The translations under genes and the position numbers were made by a program. Source: DASSUC01 sp035650075 (GTDB lineage Bacteria > Actinomycetota > Actinomycetes > Mycobacteriales > Micromonosporaceae). From it: a stretch of DNA of 29,390 nucleotides. The notes below the pieces were generated by a model. That model saw nothing but the letters and a program-made list of their open reading frames with translations. It ran no database searches and was not told the DNA's origin. Shown here in pieces: positions 7,642 to 13,909 of the stretch. Within the stretch, counting starts at the first letter, position 1. The number at the start of each line of letters is the position of its first letter. The stretch covers positions 1 through 29,390 of the forward strand of contig DASRII010000449.1 in NCBI GenBank assembly GCA_035650075.1, written 5' to 3'.

Positions 7642-8346
7642 CTAGGCCTGGCCACTCTCGACGCCGCCGCCGACCGCCGCGTCGCTCCCAGTGCCGGAAC
7701 GGCGACGGCGCCGCGGCCGCGGGCGCAGGGCCGCGAGATCGCCGCCGGTGTCGTTGACTCGAAGCACGAACGGACGGACCGGCGTGTACCGGATGATAGT
7801 CAGTGAAGCCGGGTCGACGACGATCCGCTGGAAGAGATCGAGGTGTACGCCGAGCGCGTCCGCGATGATCGCCTTGATCACGTCACCGTGGCTGCACGCC
7901 AGCCACAGCGCGTCCGGACCGTGCTCGGCGGTCACCCGCCGGTCCCAGTCGCGGACCGCGGCCACAGCCCGGGCGGACATCTCCGCCATGGACTCGCCCC
8001 CCGACCCGGGAAACGTGACCGCCGACGGGTGTACCTGCACGACCGGCCACAGCTTGTCCTTGGCCAGCTTCTTCAGCGGCTGGCCCTCCCAGTCGCCGTA
8101 CCCGCACTCGATCAGACGCTCCTCTTCGGCGTACGCGGCGCCCGGCAGGGCCAGCCCGACCGTGCTCACGCAACGCGGCAGGGGGCTCGTCACCACCGCG
8201 GCCAGCGGCAGCGACGCGAGCCGGGCGCCGACCGCTACCGACTGGGCGCGGCCGGTCTCGTCCAGCTCGACCGGGCTGCGGCCGGCCAGCCCGCCGTCGG
8301 CGTTGGAGGTGGTGCGCCCATGCCGCAGCAGCAGTACCGTCGCCAC
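7642..8346 (-). CDS. Histidine phosphatase superfamily protein (MSMEG_4193/TIGR03848 type)
   Basis: A 234-residue cytoplasmic phosphoglycerate-mutase-like protein of the family annotated as probable phosphomutase MSMEG_4193. The phosphohistidine motif RHG is at residues 8-10 (LLLRHGRTTSNADG). The acid-supplying ECGYGDWEG segment lies near residue 83, and the second histidine is in CSHGD near residue 151. The C-terminal tail after about residue 205 is Arg-rich, then Gly-rich, and probably disordered. The GTG start at 8346 is supported by a -10 hexamer six bases upstream. In actinobacteria this family usually sits beside DUF3090 and the PI-kinase-like gene, as here, suggesting a shared but unidentified pathway. 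The 81-base gap to DUF3090 contains the latter's promoter. Confidence 0.88.
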   Translation of the reverse strand: MATVLLLRHGRTTSNADGGLAGRSPVELDETGRAQSVAVGARLASLPLAAVVTSPLPRCVSTVGLALPGAAYAEEERLIECGYGDWEGQPLKKLAKDKLWPVVQVHPSAVTFPGSGGESMAEMSARAVAAVRDWDRRVTAEHGPDALWLACSHGDVIKAIIADALGVHLDLFQRIVVDPASLTIIRYTPVRPFVLRVNDTGGDLAALRPRPRRRRRSGTGSDAAVGGGVESGQA

Positions 8347-8352
8347 TCCCAG

Positions 8353-8358
8353 ACCCTA
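8353..8358 (-). promoter_or_regulatory. -10 hexamer overlapping the uppP stop codon
   Basis: TAGGGT on the minus strand ends six bases before the GTG of the phosphatase gene. Its first three bases are the TAG stop codon of uppP, so the upstream gene's termination codon doubles as the conserved TA of the promoter. Confidence 0.5.
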
Positions 8359-9183
8359 TGTCGCGGCGAGCCAGCCGGTCGCCAATGCCGCGATCAGCAA
8401 GGCGCCGAGCGCAAGGCGGTACCAGACGAACACCACGATGGTGTGGTGGGCCACGAACCGCAGGAGCCAGGCCACCGCGGCATAGGCGACCACGAAGCTG
8501 ACCACCGTTCCGACGACGATCGGCAGCACCCCGATCGAGTCGGACATCGCCTCGGGCAACTCGTAGATGCCGGCCGCGGTCAGCGCGGGAATGGACAGGA
8601 AGAACGACAGCCGGGTCGCGGTCACCCGGTCCAGCCCGCGGAACAGGCCGACGGTGATCGTCGCGCCGGACCGGGACACGCCGGGGACGAGGGCCAGGCA
8701 CTGGGCGGTACCGATGATGAGCGTGTCGGCGAGCGTGAGTTCCTTCTCGGACCGGGTCTGCGACGCGACGCGCTCGGCCAGCACCATCGGTACGCTCCAG
8801 AGGATCAACGCGCCCGCGACCCACCAGAGGTTGCGCAACGGGCCGGTGATGATGCCCCGTGCCAGGAACCCGACCGCGAGGATCGGCAGCGAGCCGGCGA
8901 TGACATACCAGCCGAACCGGTAATCGAAGTCCTGCCGGTGCACCGGCGATAACAGCCCGCGCACCCAGCCGACGGTCAGCCGGACGATGTCCTTCCAGAA
9001 GTACACGAAGACCGCGGCGATCGCGCCGATCTGGATGACCGCGGTGTACCCGGTCACCGCCGGGTCGTCCACCGGTAGGTCGAGCAGCTTCTCGGTGATG
9101 GTCAGGTGGCCGGTCGAGGAGATCGGGAGGAACTCGGTGATGCCCTCCACGATGCCGAGGACGATCGCCTGCCAGATGTCCAT
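8356..9183 (-). CDS. uppP: Undecaprenyl-diphosphatase UppP (BacA)
   Basis: An integral membrane phosphatase that converts undecaprenyl diphosphate to the monophosphate carrier used in cell-wall synthesis, and whose overexpression is associated with bacitracin resistance. The 275-residue length and hydrophobic profile fit the family. The N-terminal motif has Glu13 and Glu17 (VEGITEFLPISSTGH, 12-26), and the second signature PGVSRSGAT at 167-175 includes the catalytic arginine. Several further hydrophobic segments follow to the C-terminus. The ATG at 9183 lies three bases after the stop of the oxidoreductase gene, so the two are likely cotranscribed. No strong Shine-Dalgarno sequence is visible, which fits translational coupling. 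Confidence 0.97.
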   Translation of the reverse strand: MDIWQAIVLGIVEGITEFLPISSTGHLTITEKLLDLPVDDPAVTGYTAVIQIGAIAAVFVYFWKDIVRLTVGWVRGLLSPVHRQDFDYRFGWYVIAGSLPILAVGFLARGIITGPLRNLWWVAGALILWSVPMVLAERVASQTRSEKELTLADTLIIGTAQCLALVPGVSRSGATITVGLFRGLDRVTATRLSFFLSIPALTAAGIYELPEAMSDSIGVLPIVVGTVVSFVVAYAAVAWLLRFVAHHTIVVFVWYRLALGALLIAALATGWLAAT

Positions 9184-9186
9184 GAC

Positions 9187-10230
9187 CTAGTCACCGACCC
9201 CGGACAGCTCGAGGGCCTCCGCCGCGGTACGCAGCGCGGCGATGCCGGTTTCCCGATCAGCGGCGAACACCGAGATCGACAGGGTGGTCACGCCGGCGTC
9301 GGCGTACGCCCGCATCCGCTCCGCGATCCGTTCCTTCGGCCCGAGCAGCGACGTCCGGTCGACGAAGTCCAGCGGTACCGCGGCCGCCGCGTCCCGGTGC
9401 TGCTTGGCCAGGTAGAGGTCCTGCACCTCGCGGGCCGCGTCGCCGTACCCCATCCGGACGGCCAGCTGGTTGTAGAAGTTCTTCTCCCGGCTGCCCATCC
9501 CGCCGATGTACAGGGCGGCGTACCAGCGGACCAGCTCCGCACAGCCGGCCACGTCGTCGCCGACCACCAGCGGCACGGACGGCACGATGTCGAACCCGTC
9601 GAGCGATTCGCCGCGACTGATCCGCAGCGGTGCCAGCAGCTCCCCCGCGAATTCCGGGGCGAAGAACACCGCGAGCCAGCCGTCGGCGATCTCGCCGGCC
9701 AGCTCGAGGTTCTTCGGGCCTACCGCGGCCAGGTAGATGGGGATGCGCTCGCGGGGCGGGTGGAAGCCGAGCTTGAGCGCCTTGCCGGGGCCGTCGGGCA
9801 GCGGTAACCGGTAGAACCGGCCGTCGTACGCCACCGTCTGTCGGGCGATCGCCATGCGCACGATGTCGACGTACTCCCGGGTACGCGCGAGCGGCTCACC
9901 GAACCGGACACCGTGCCAGCCTTCGGACACCTGCGGGCCCGAGACGCCGAGGCCGAGCCGGAACCGGCCGCCGGACAGCGCGTCGAGCGTCGCGGCGGTC
10001 ATCGCGGTCATCGCCGGGGTACGCGCCGGAATCTGCATGATTCCGCTGCCGAGGTCGATGCGCTCGGTCTGGCCGGCGATCCAGGCCAGCACCGTCACGG
10101 TGTCCGAGCCGTACGCCTCCGCCGCCCAGACGACCGAGTACCCGAGCCGGTCCGCCTCCTGCGCGAACGCGAGGTGGTCGGCCGGCGTGGTCCAGGCGGT
10201 CTGGTAGCCGAGGCTCAGTCCTAGCCGCAT
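9187..10230 (-). CDS. Luciferase-like (LLM class) F420-dependent oxidoreductase
   Basis: A 347-residue TIM-barrel oxidoreductase of the luciferase-like family. The actinobacterial branch with this N-terminus generally uses coenzyme F420, though cofactor choice cannot be proven from sequence alone. Visible family features are the MRLGLSLGYQ beta strand, VVWAAEAYGSDTVT (about 33-46), and the IDLGSGIMQIPARTPAMTAM loop (58-77). They also include the GRFRLGLGVSGPQVSEGWHG segment (87-106) and IPIYLAAVGPKNLELAGEIADGWL (about 166-189). The substrate is unknown. The start ATG at 10230 has a perfect AAGGAGGT ribosome binding site seven bases upstream. It is the first gene of a leftward block leading into uppP, and is divergent from the DUF5703 gene. 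Confidence 0.92.
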   Translation of the reverse strand: MRLGLSLGYQTAWTTPADHLAFAQEADRLGYSVVWAAEAYGSDTVTVLAWIAGQTERIDLGSGIMQIPARTPAMTAMTAATLDALSGGRFRLGLGVSGPQVSEGWHGVRFGEPLARTREYVDIVRMAIARQTVAYDGRFYRLPLPDGPGKALKLGFHPPRERIPIYLAAVGPKNLELAGEIADGWLAVFFAPEFAGELLAPLRISRGESLDGFDIVPSVPLVVGDDVAGCAELVRWYAALYIGGMGSREKNFYNQLAVRMGYGDAAREVQDLYLAKQHRDAAAAVPLDFVDRTSLLGPKERIAERMRAYADAGVTTLSISVFAADRETGIAALRTAAEALELSGVGD

Positions 10231-10237
10231 CGCACGT

Positions 10238-10245
10238 ACCTCCTT
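10238..10245 (-). promoter_or_regulatory. Consensus ribosome binding site of the LLM oxidoreductase gene
   Basis: AAGGAGGT on the minus strand with seven bases to the ATG at 10230. It is the strongest Shine-Dalgarno sequence in the window and contrasts with the many leaderless-type starts nearby. Confidence 0.85.
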
Positions 10246-10287
10246 CCGCGGGCTGACAAACTCCCTGCGGGCGAGCAGGATGAACCA

Positions 10288-10482
10288 ATGGACTACGAGT
10301 ACGCGCCGCTGCGGTTACCACCGAATGTCGACCGCATGACCGCCGCGGCGCAGCTGACGATCCAGGCCGAGTTCAGCGGCTGGGAGCTAGCCCGGGTAAA
10401 GCTGTTCCGGGACGGCACCCGCCAGGTAGTGCTGCGGCGCCCGCAGCGCTCCGAGCCGCTGCTACCCGGCCTTTCGTATTAG
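10288..10482 (+). CDS. DUF5703 family small protein
   Basis: A 64-residue protein of the actinobacterial DUF5703 family, function unknown. The family pattern is clear: an N-terminal YEYAPLRLPP stretch, a helix (TAAAQLTIQAEFSGWELARVKL), then an Arg-rich end (FRDGTRQVVLRRP). There is no signal peptide or membrane segment. It starts 57 bases from the divergent oxidoreductase gene. The ribosome binding site is weak (GCAGGA about seven bases upstream). In other actinomycetes I recall this family near M20 peptidase genes like the one at 11332-12645, so the neighbourhood looks conserved. Confidence 0.85.
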   Translation: MDYEYAPLRLPPNVDRMTAAAQLTIQAEFSGWELARVKLFRDGTRQVVLRRPQRSEPLLPGLSY

Positions 10483-10547
10483 TTTTCCTCGGGCCGGATC
10501 TGCGCCGACCGAAGGTCCAGGCGCCTTGGTCAGCACAGCCTAGCCGG

Positions 10548-11318
10548 CTACCTCGAGACCTCCCGCTGGTCGGTCTCCTGGTTGGTGTCGTCGAGCTCCT
10601 CGTCCTCCTCGGAGTCGGAGTCGAGTTCGTCGTACTCGCCCTCCTCGTCGTCCAGCTCGTCGACATCCTCGGTGTACGGGTGCTCGTCCAGCCGGCCCAC
10701 GAGCCGGTCCCCCGCGGCGAGCTGGAACGGGGCCGAACCGTCGGTCTCCGCGTATGCCTCGAGGTCGAGCGCCTCGCTCACCTCGACCACGGTGACCAGC
10801 CCGTCCAGCGGCTCGAGCTGCGGTACATCGAGCGAGCTGAGTGAGCCGTCACCGGTCTGCAGCAGTTCGAGCACCGCCTCGCCGACGGTTGTCACCGGTT
10901 CGACCGGTTCGTCGTCCTCGACCGGGCCGGCGACCTGCGCCGCGTCCGCCCGAGCCAGGTCCGCCGTGCGCAGCAGCGCCGACACGCTCGGCACCCGGTA
11001 GTCACGCCGCTGCCGTACCGACACGACATGCGGGTACGGGTCGTCCGCGCTCACCTCGTCCCCGGGCAGGCTCAGATCGACCTGGCGGTCGGCCTCGTCC
11101 GGGTCGATGGCTTCCACGTCCCATGGTGTGACCTCGCCGAACACGTCGAGCAACAGCTCGTCGTATTCGTATGAGGCGTTGTTGAGCGCGACGTACGCGC
11201 GCCAAACCCCGTTGTCCTCGACCCGCCCGTCGGCTGCCTTGACCGCGGCGAGGTGGTCCCGGGCGGCGCCGATGACCCGCTCCAGCGCGGCATCCAGCTC
11301 CGCATGCCGGTCCGTCAT
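10548..11318 (-). CDS. Acidic conserved hypothetical protein
   Basis: A 256-residue protein that I do not recognise as a characterised family. The N-terminal 60 residues look helical (HAELDAALERVIGAARDHLAAV). A segment starting at EVTPWDVEAIDPD follows, then a middle region containing VSVRQRRDYRVPSVSALLR. The last 45 residues are strongly acidic (DELDDEEGEYDELDSDSEED) and probably disordered. There is no signal peptide or membrane segment. I chose the ATG at 11318, which has GAAGGGA about eight bases upstream, over an upstream in-frame ATG at 11411 that would overlap the peptidase gene by about 80 bases. It lies 13 bases downstream of the M20 gene and is probably cotranscribed. Some relatives carry a vague primosomal annotation, which nothing here supports. 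Confidence 0.75.
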   Translation of the reverse strand: MTDRHAELDAALERVIGAARDHLAAVKAADGRVEDNGVWRAYVALNNASYEYDELLLDVFGEVTPWDVEAIDPDEADRQVDLSLPGDEVSADDPYPHVVSVRQRRDYRVPSVSALLRTADLARADAAQVAGPVEDDEPVEPVTTVGEAVLELLQTGDGSLSSLDVPQLEPLDGLVTVVEVSEALDLEAYAETDGSAPFQLAAGDRLVGRLDEHPYTEDVDELDDEEGEYDELDSDSEEDEELDDTNQETDQREVSR

Positions 11319-11331
11319 GGTGTATGTCCCT

Positions 11332-12645
11332 TCAGCAATGACGTAGGAACCTGTCGAGCACCCGCACGCCGAACTGTAGTCCCTCGACGGGCACCCGCTC
11401 GTCAATGCCATGGAACAGCGCGCCGAAGTTCAGGTCGGCCGGCAGCTTCAATGGCGAGAAGCCGAAATGCCGTATACCGAGGCGGTTCAGAGCCTTACCG
11501 TCGGTACCGCCGGAGAGCATGTACGGCACCGGTCGAGCCGCGGTGTCCTCGGCGCGGATCGCCGCGGCCATCGCGTCGACAAGCTCCCCCTCGAACGGCA
11601 CCTCGAGCGCTGGCTGGCGATGCACGTACTCGATCGTGATGTCCGGGCCGACCAGCTCCTGCAGCTGGGCCTCGAAGATCTCGCTCTGCCCGGGCAGGGT
11701 CCGGCAGTCGATGGTGGCGCTGGCCCGGCTCGGTACCACGTTGTCCTTGTATCCCGCGGCCAGTCGGGTGGGGTTGGCGGTGTTGCGGATCGTCGCGCCG
11801 ATCATGTTGGCGACCGGTCCCAGCTTCGCGATCGCGGGCTCCGGGTCGTCCGGGTCGAGGTCGATGCCGAGCAGCTCGCCGATCTCGAGCAGGAACGCCC
11901 GTACCGTCGGAGTGACCGTGACCGGGAAGCGGTGGCGCCCGACCCGCGCCACGGCCTCGGCCAGCGCGGTGACCGCGTTGTCGTCGTGCAGCATCGAGCC
12001 GTGCCCCGGCCGCCCGCGGGCGTGCAGCCGTAGCCAGTCGATGCCCTTCTCCGCGGTCTCGATGAGGTAGAGACGCAGGTCGTCGCTGACCGTGTAGGAG
12101 AAGCCGCCGACCTCGCCGATCGCGTCGGTGCACCCCTCGAACAGGTCGGCGTGGTGCTCGACCAGGTAGTGGGCGCCGTAGTCGCCGCCCGCCTCCTCGT
12201 CGGCGGTGAACACCAGCACCAGGTCACGACGCGGTGCGACACCGGTACGCCGCCACTGCCGCACCAGCGCCAGCACCATCGCGTCGAAGTCCTTCATGTC
12301 GACGGCCCCGCGGCCCCACAGGTAGCCGTCGCGCAGCTCACCGGAGAACGGGTGCACCGACCACTCGCTGGCATCGGCCGGTACGACGTCGAGGTGGCCG
12401 TGCACGACCAGCGGACTGCGCCCGGACTCGGTACCGGGGAACCGAGCCACCAGACTCGCGCGCCCGGGCGCCGACTCGATGATCGTGCTCCCCAGACCGA
12501 CGTCGGCGAGCTTCTCGGCTACGTACTCCGCAGCGACTCGCTCGCCGACGGCGGTGTCCAGGTCACCGGTATTGGTGGTGTCGATGCGGATCAGGTCGCG
12601 GCAGAGGTCGACCACCTCGTCAGTGGCTAGTGGGGCGTCCGTCAT
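11332..12645 (-). CDS. M20/M25/M40 family metallopeptidase (dipeptidase/acetylornithine deacetylase-like)
   Basis: A 437-residue zinc-dependent amidohydrolase/peptidase. Metal ligands are visible in order: His84 and Asp86 (VHGHLDVVP), Asp116 (GRGAVDMKD), and the Glu150-Glu151 pair (ADEEAGG) that gives the catalytic base and a zinc ligand. The C-terminal histidine is in NFGALFHGIDERV. The dimerisation/lid domain lies between about residues 200 and 320, with GRPGHGS. The substrate is unknown: the family includes aminoacylases, dipeptidases and succinyl-diaminopimelate desuccinylases. There is no signal peptide, so it is cytoplasmic. The ATG at 12645 has no clear ribosome binding site. CAGAAT ends six bases upstream, a weak match to a leaderless -10. 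Confidence 0.93.
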   Translation of the reverse strand: MTDAPLATDEVVDLCRDLIRIDTTNTGDLDTAVGERVAAEYVAEKLADVGLGSTIIESAPGRASLVARFPGTESGRSPLVVHGHLDVVPADASEWSVHPFSGELRDGYLWGRGAVDMKDFDAMVLALVRQWRRTGVAPRRDLVLVFTADEEAGGDYGAHYLVEHHADLFEGCTDAIGEVGGFSYTVSDDLRLYLIETAEKGIDWLRLHARGRPGHGSMLHDDNAVTALAEAVARVGRHRFPVTVTPTVRAFLLEIGELLGIDLDPDDPEPAIAKLGPVANMIGATIRNTANPTRLAAGYKDNVVPSRASATIDCRTLPGQSEIFEAQLQELVGPDITIEYVHRQPALEVPFEGELVDAMAAAIRAEDTAARPVPYMLSGGTDGKALNRLGIRHFGFSPLKLPADLNFGALFHGIDERVPVEGLQFGVRVLDRFLRHC

Positions 12646-12678
12646 GCTGCAATTCTGGCGCCGGCCTCCGCCGGCACG

Positions 12679-12752
12679 AGCCCCGGGCCCCCAAGGCGCC
12701 GCCTTCCCTCGTCGCTACGCTCCTCGGTCCAGGCGCCACCAGGCCCGGGGCT
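12679..12752 (-). terminator. Inverted repeats downstream of the SGNH hydrolase gene
   Basis: Arms AGCCCCGGGCC (12679-12689) and GGCCCGGGGCT (12742-12752) pair perfectly over 11 bases. Inside lie a hairpin AAGGC-GCC-GCCTT (12693-12705) and a second pair of GGCGCC palindromes (12695-12700, 12732-12737). A GCCGGC hairpin (12660-12675) adjoins. It begins 16 bases after the SGNH stop codon and has no T tract, so a factor-independent terminator of the GC-rich actinobacterial type is likely. Confidence 0.6.
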
Positions 12753-12767
12753 GTCCGGGCTGTGCGG

Positions 12768-13595
12768 CTACCAGCCGAAGCCCGCCGCGTATGTCGAGCT
12801 GGCCAGCATCGCCTGACCCGTGGTGTTCGGGTGGAAGTAGTCCCAGCCGGACACGTGCGAGAGCGTGAACGGGAAGTTGAACACGGTGTTGTTGTCGAAC
12901 ACGCAGTTGGCGCCGTACGCCGCACAGGCCCCGGCGAGCTGCGCGTTGAAGTCGATCACGCGCTGCCGCACCCGCGCGCGCCGGTCGACGTCGGCCTGCG
13001 CGGTCGAGGTCGGGTTGGCGAGCATCGACTGGCAGATGCCGCCGAGGGACCAGAAGAACCGCGCGGTCGAGTTGTTGCGGCCGATCTCCCAGAGCCGACG
13101 GATGTCCGGGATGCTGATCACGAGGACCTTCGCGTTGGGCAGGCCGGCGTTCAGGGTGGCGAGCGCGGAGTCGATGTGGCCGCGGAACGTGGCCACCGGC
13201 GTCATCGTGGCCTCGCTGCTCGTACAGGCGTCGTTCGCGCCGATCAGCATCGTCACGTACTGCGCGCCGCTGCTGACCACAGCCTGCGCCTGGCCGGGCA
13301 TGTCGTCGGCCCGGGCACCGGACCGGGCGAGGTTGAAGTTGTGCCCACTGATCGCCGGGTTGATCGCGAGGATGCGCGAGTAGTGGCTGCTCACCGACGT
13401 CGTCGTGCCGGTGGAGAACGACCGCGACGGGCAGTCGACGTAGAAGCCGCAGGCGTTGAAGCCGCGGGTGATCGAGTCGCCCATGCTGGCGATCGAGTTG
13501 GGCGGCGGGCCGGCGTCGGCTGCGGCTGGGTTGGCCAGCAGTCCGACGCTCAGCAGCACGAGAGCGGGGACGAGCGTGCGCCGGGCAAGTCTCAT
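12768..13595 (-). CDS. Secreted SGNH/GDSL-type hydrolase (esterase/lipase)
   Basis: A 275-residue secreted serine esterase. The signal peptide (MRLARRTLVPALVLLSVGLL, then ANPAAADA) suggests cleavage near residue 27. The SGNH blocks are visible: block I GDSI with Ser41, block III GAND at 119-122 with Asn121, and block V DYFHPN with Asp252 and His255. Several cysteines (49, 55, 124, 188, 224, 231) could form disulfides, as in the secreted Streptomyces lipases of this fold. The natural substrate is not evident. The ATG at 13595 is chosen over an in-frame upstream ATG because it begins the signal peptide and has GGAGG five bases upstream. It is divergent from the secreted GH92 enzyme. Confidence 0.92.
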   Translation of the reverse strand: MRLARRTLVPALVLLSVGLLANPAAADAGPPPNSIASMGDSITRGFNACGFYVDCPSRSFSTGTTTSVSSHYSRILAINPAISGHNFNLARSGARADDMPGQAQAVVSSGAQYVTMLIGANDACTSSEATMTPVATFRGHIDSALATLNAGLPNAKVLVISIPDIRRLWEIGRNNSTARFFWSLGGICQSMLANPTSTAQADVDRRARVRQRVIDFNAQLAGACAAYGANCVFDNNTVFNFPFTLSHVSGWDYFHPNTTGQAMLASSTYAAGFGW

Positions 13596-13751
13596 GGACG
13601 CCTCCGGGTGGGGGTTACCGGGCAGTAGCAGGACGGTACCGATCGCGTGAACCCCGTCACAACGCCTACGCGGCGTGTCGTAGTCGAAACACCCCAAACG
13701 CGTTTCGCGGTGGCGAGCGCGGGTATGGAAAGGCGTGGCCGTGGAGGCCAC

Positions 13752-13819
13752 GGGCCGGTTCCCCTCTCCCCAACCGGCCCCACGAGACGCGACCCCGGCT
13801 CCGGCGGGAGGGGCCGGGG
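13752..13819. repeat. Two tandem GC-rich hairpins in a divergent intergenic region
   Basis: GGGCCGGTT (13752-13760) pairs with AACCGGCCC (13772-13780) around an 11-base loop. CCCCGGC (13793-13799) pairs with GCCGGGG (13813-13819) around 13 bases. No gene ends here, so they may insulate the two promoters or lie in a leader transcript. Confidence 0.7.
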
Positions 13820-13857
13820 CCGCGTGCTGTCTTCCCTCGGTTCGCAGAGGTTGGTAG

Positions 13858-13885
13858 CTTTCTATCTGTCAAGACTCCTTTCTAT
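13858..13885 (+). promoter_or_regulatory. Direct repeat CTTTCTAT upstream of the GH92 gene
   Basis: CTTTCTAT occurs at 13858-13865 and 13878-13885, exactly 20 bases apart, in the AT-rich stretch just before the ribosome binding site AAGGAG (13899-13904). Two copies two helical turns apart suggest a binding site for a regulator. The second copy may overlap the -10 (TATTTT, 13883-13888). Confidence 0.4.
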
Positions 13886-13909
13886 TTTGGGTCTGCCGAA
13901 GGAGCTGGC

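Larger units (their letters stand above)
13596..13909. other. 314-bp divergent intergenic region between two secreted-enzyme genes
   Basis: No gene is visible here. From left to right it holds the SGNH ribosome binding site (13601-13605), the palindrome AAACGCGTTT (13696-13705) nested in CGAAAC-N11-GTTTCG (13685-13707), and two strong GC-rich hairpins (13752-13780 and 13793-13819). Further right are a direct repeat (13858-13885) and the GH92 ribosome binding site (13899-13904). From about 13840 the DNA becomes clearly more AT-rich, as expected for a promoter. Confidence 0.8.

Noticed and set aside
10541..10550. TAGCCGGCTA palindrome as an operator
   Set aside because: It spans the stop codon of the acidic protein gene, and a ten-base GC-rich palindrome is easily due to chance. 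There is no promoter next to it.
13596..13751. Longer start for the SGNH hydrolase
   Set aside because: The extra 52 residues are Arg-rich and precede a perfect signal peptide that begins at 13595 with its own ribosome binding site.
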